DNA of 64,000 bases from JAGTVG01 sp964389805 (lineage in GTDB: Bacteria; Bacteroidota; Bacteroidia; Cytophagales; Cyclobacteriaceae), in assembly GCA_964389805.1 (NCBI GenBank), contig CAYMFU010000035.1, forward strand, positions 13,322 through 77,321. Reading direction: 5' to 3'. Below, in pieces: positions 62,901-64,000 of the stretch (position 1 is its first letter; every line of letters begins with the position of its first letter). The notes below the pieces were generated by a model. The model made no database searches. It was not told the origin of the DNA and saw only the letters and a list, made by a program, of their open reading frames with translations. A program made the translations under genes and the position numbers.

Positions 62901-63836
62901 CTATGACAATTTAAGGATATTTTCATAAATTCTATCCAAAATATTTGAATAATCAGACTTTCGAAATTTCTCACCTGTGAAATTCTCATATAATTCGATA
63001 TACCTGTTAGAGACAGAAGTAACTACTTCATCACTCATTTCAGGCATGGTTTGTCCTTCAAGTCCCTGGAAGCCCTTACTGATCAACCACTGACGAACGA
63101 ATTCCTTGGATAATTGTTTTTGTGGTTCGCCTTTGGCCTGTCTTTCATCGAAGCCACCAGCGTAAAAATACCTTGATGAGTCAGGAGTATGTATCTCATC
63201 AATAAGATATATCTCTCCCCCATATATTCCGAATTCATATTTTGTATCTGCCAGAATCAATCCTTGTTCTAAAGCAGATTCAGTACCACTCTGAAACAGT
63301 TTTCTTGTATAATCTTCTAATTTGGTATAAATACCTTCTTCAACAAGCCCCTGCCTGATTATTTCATCCCTGGAGATATCTTCATCGTGACCTTCTTTTG
63401 CCTTTGTTGTCGGCGTGATAATAGGTTCCGGTAACCTGTCGTTTTCTTTCAATCCATCAGGCATAGGTACGCCACATATGGTTCTTTTGCCATCCCGGTA
63501 TTCTCTCCAGGCATGACCCACTACATATCCTCGGATCACCATCTCAACTTCCAGGGCGTCACATTTTTTCCCTACGGAAACATTTGGATCCGGGTTTCCT
63601 TCCAACCAGTTAGGAACTATATCAGCAGTAGTTTTTAGGGCTTTTGCAGCGATCTGATTTAAGATTTGTCCTTTATATGGGATAGGTCTTGGAAGGATTA
63701 CATCAAAAGCAGAGATCCTGTCAGAAGCAATAATCACAAGTTTTTTATCGAAATGATAAACATCCCTTACCTTACCACGATAAAAATCAGTTTGACCTTC
63801 AAAAGTAAAGGTGGTTTCTTTTAATCCTTCTGTCAT
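62901..63836 (-). CDS. purC: Phosphoribosylaminoimidazole-succinocarboxamide synthase
   Basis: PurC joins CAIR and aspartate with ATP to give SAICAR in purine synthesis. The 311 residues have the SAICAR-synthase landmarks [78 protein letters not shown] and [14 protein letters not shown]. The length is that of the longer, plant/Bacteroidota-like form. ATG 63836 starts the first gene of a minus-strand run that continues to the STAS gene 20 bp downstream. Confidence 0.96.
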   Translation of the reverse strand: MTEGLKETTFTFEGQTDFYRGKVRDVYHFDKKLVIIASDRISAFDVILPRPIPYKGQILNQIAAKALKTTADIVPNWLEGNPDPNVSVGKKCDALEVEMVIRGYVVGHAWREYRDGKRTICGVPMPDGLKENDRLPEPIITPTTKAKEGHDEDISRDEIIRQGLVEEGIYTKLEDYTRKLFQSGTESALEQGLILADTKYEFGIYGGEIYLIDEIHTPDSSRYFYAGGFDERQAKGEPQKQLSKEFVRQWLISKGFQGLEGQTMPEMSDEVVTSVSNRYIELYENFTGEKFRKSDYSNILDRIYENILKLS

Positions 63837-63882
63837 TGTTTTATTGTTTATATGTTTTGATTATTAAAATATGAATAAGTTT

Positions 63883-64000
63883 TTAAAAAGTTTCTTCACT
63901 GACTAACTTATTATTCTCATAGGTTTCCTTTTTTATTTTATTCCCTTTTTTATCATAATATATCCATTCTCCAACCCTCCGGTTCGCAGCATATTTGCCT
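63883..64000 (-). CDS. YwqK/MORN-type repeat protein (3' part only)
   Basis: Only the last 38 codons before a TAA stop are visible; the gene begins beyond the right edge. The reading is GKYAANRRVGEWIYYDKKGN, then KIKKETYENNKLVSEETF. The G-x2-x-G-x-W-x-Y-Y-D-x-x-G pattern is a MORN-2-like repeat of the kind annotated as YwqK-family antitoxin. These repeat proteins are common in Bacteroidota, and the antitoxin label is not proven. Nothing can be said about the rest of the protein or partners. Confidence 0.6.
   Translation of the reverse strand, partial: GKYAANRRVGEWIYYDKKGNKIKKETYENNKLVSEETF

Overview
The window reads as a chromosome segment of a Bacteroidota bacterium, probably in or near the Bacteroidales/Marinilabiliales group. 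The evidence is: house-keeping genes with Bacteroidota-type neighbours (rplM-rpsI-rpsB-tsf; MerR-M23 peptidase divergent from alaS); several close matches to the Bacteroidota promoter -7 motif TAnnTTTG; few Shine-Dalgarno sites; many lipoproteins and OmpA, Omp85 and beta-barrel proteins; and an ECF sigma operon of Bacteroidota type. I see no insertion sequence, prophage, CRISPR array, tRNA or rRNA gene. Composition looks even throughout, so this is mostly core genome with a saccharolytic accessory section at the left.

Left part (1-12.2 kb): the N-terminal two thirds of a Tat-exported molybdopterin oxidoreductase; a lipoprotein with one CxxCH haem site; a Gfo/Idh/MocA oxidoreductase; a gluconolactonase-like lipoprotein; an exported PHP-domain protein; a PadR regulator with a membrane protein; a DUF1080 lipoprotein; and a GH29 alpha-L-fucosidase running directly into proB-proA. 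Next (12.2-14.8 kb) is a tight set: DUF2752, TM2, DinB-like, Nudix and an RluA-type pseudouridine synthase. From 14.8 to 17.8 kb lies the rplM-rpsI-rpsB-tsf operon, with its own promoter and terminators, then folA. xylB-xylA (18.4-21.2 kb) overlap by ATGA. Three OmpA-family genes follow, two of them tandem paralogues.

Middle (26.8-38.7 kb): a thioredoxin/glutaredoxin fusion followed by a GroES-like gene without groEL; a GT9 and a GT39 glycosyltransferase in convergent overlap; a sugar-porter MFS protein; a rhomboid protease; an OmpH-like protein; a beta-barrel protein; an APP1-type phosphatase; and an ECF sigma operon (sigma, TM protein, Spy-like protein, beta-barrel).

Right part (38.9-64 kb): gyrB, ppk1, then a SAM-I riboswitch in front of a full-length metH. 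dprA, a MerR regulator and an M23 peptidase lie on the minus strand, divergent from alaS and gatB. Then come a TlpA-like thioredoxin, a putative psi/uracil-DNA-glycosylase-fold protein, pcm, a PAP2 phosphatase, a TamL-like Omp85 lipoprotein, a TrmH-type methyltransferase, and an operon purC-STAS-rnz-queuosine precursor transporter. A YwqK/MORN-type gene runs off the right edge.

No single locus stands out as an obvious new system. The best leads are the possible long-range pairing downstream of the SAM riboswitch, the divergent psi/UDG-fold protein, the orphan GroES next to the Trx-Grx fusion, the ECF envelope operon with its 14-bp palindrome, and the promoter/terminator architecture of the ribosomal operon.
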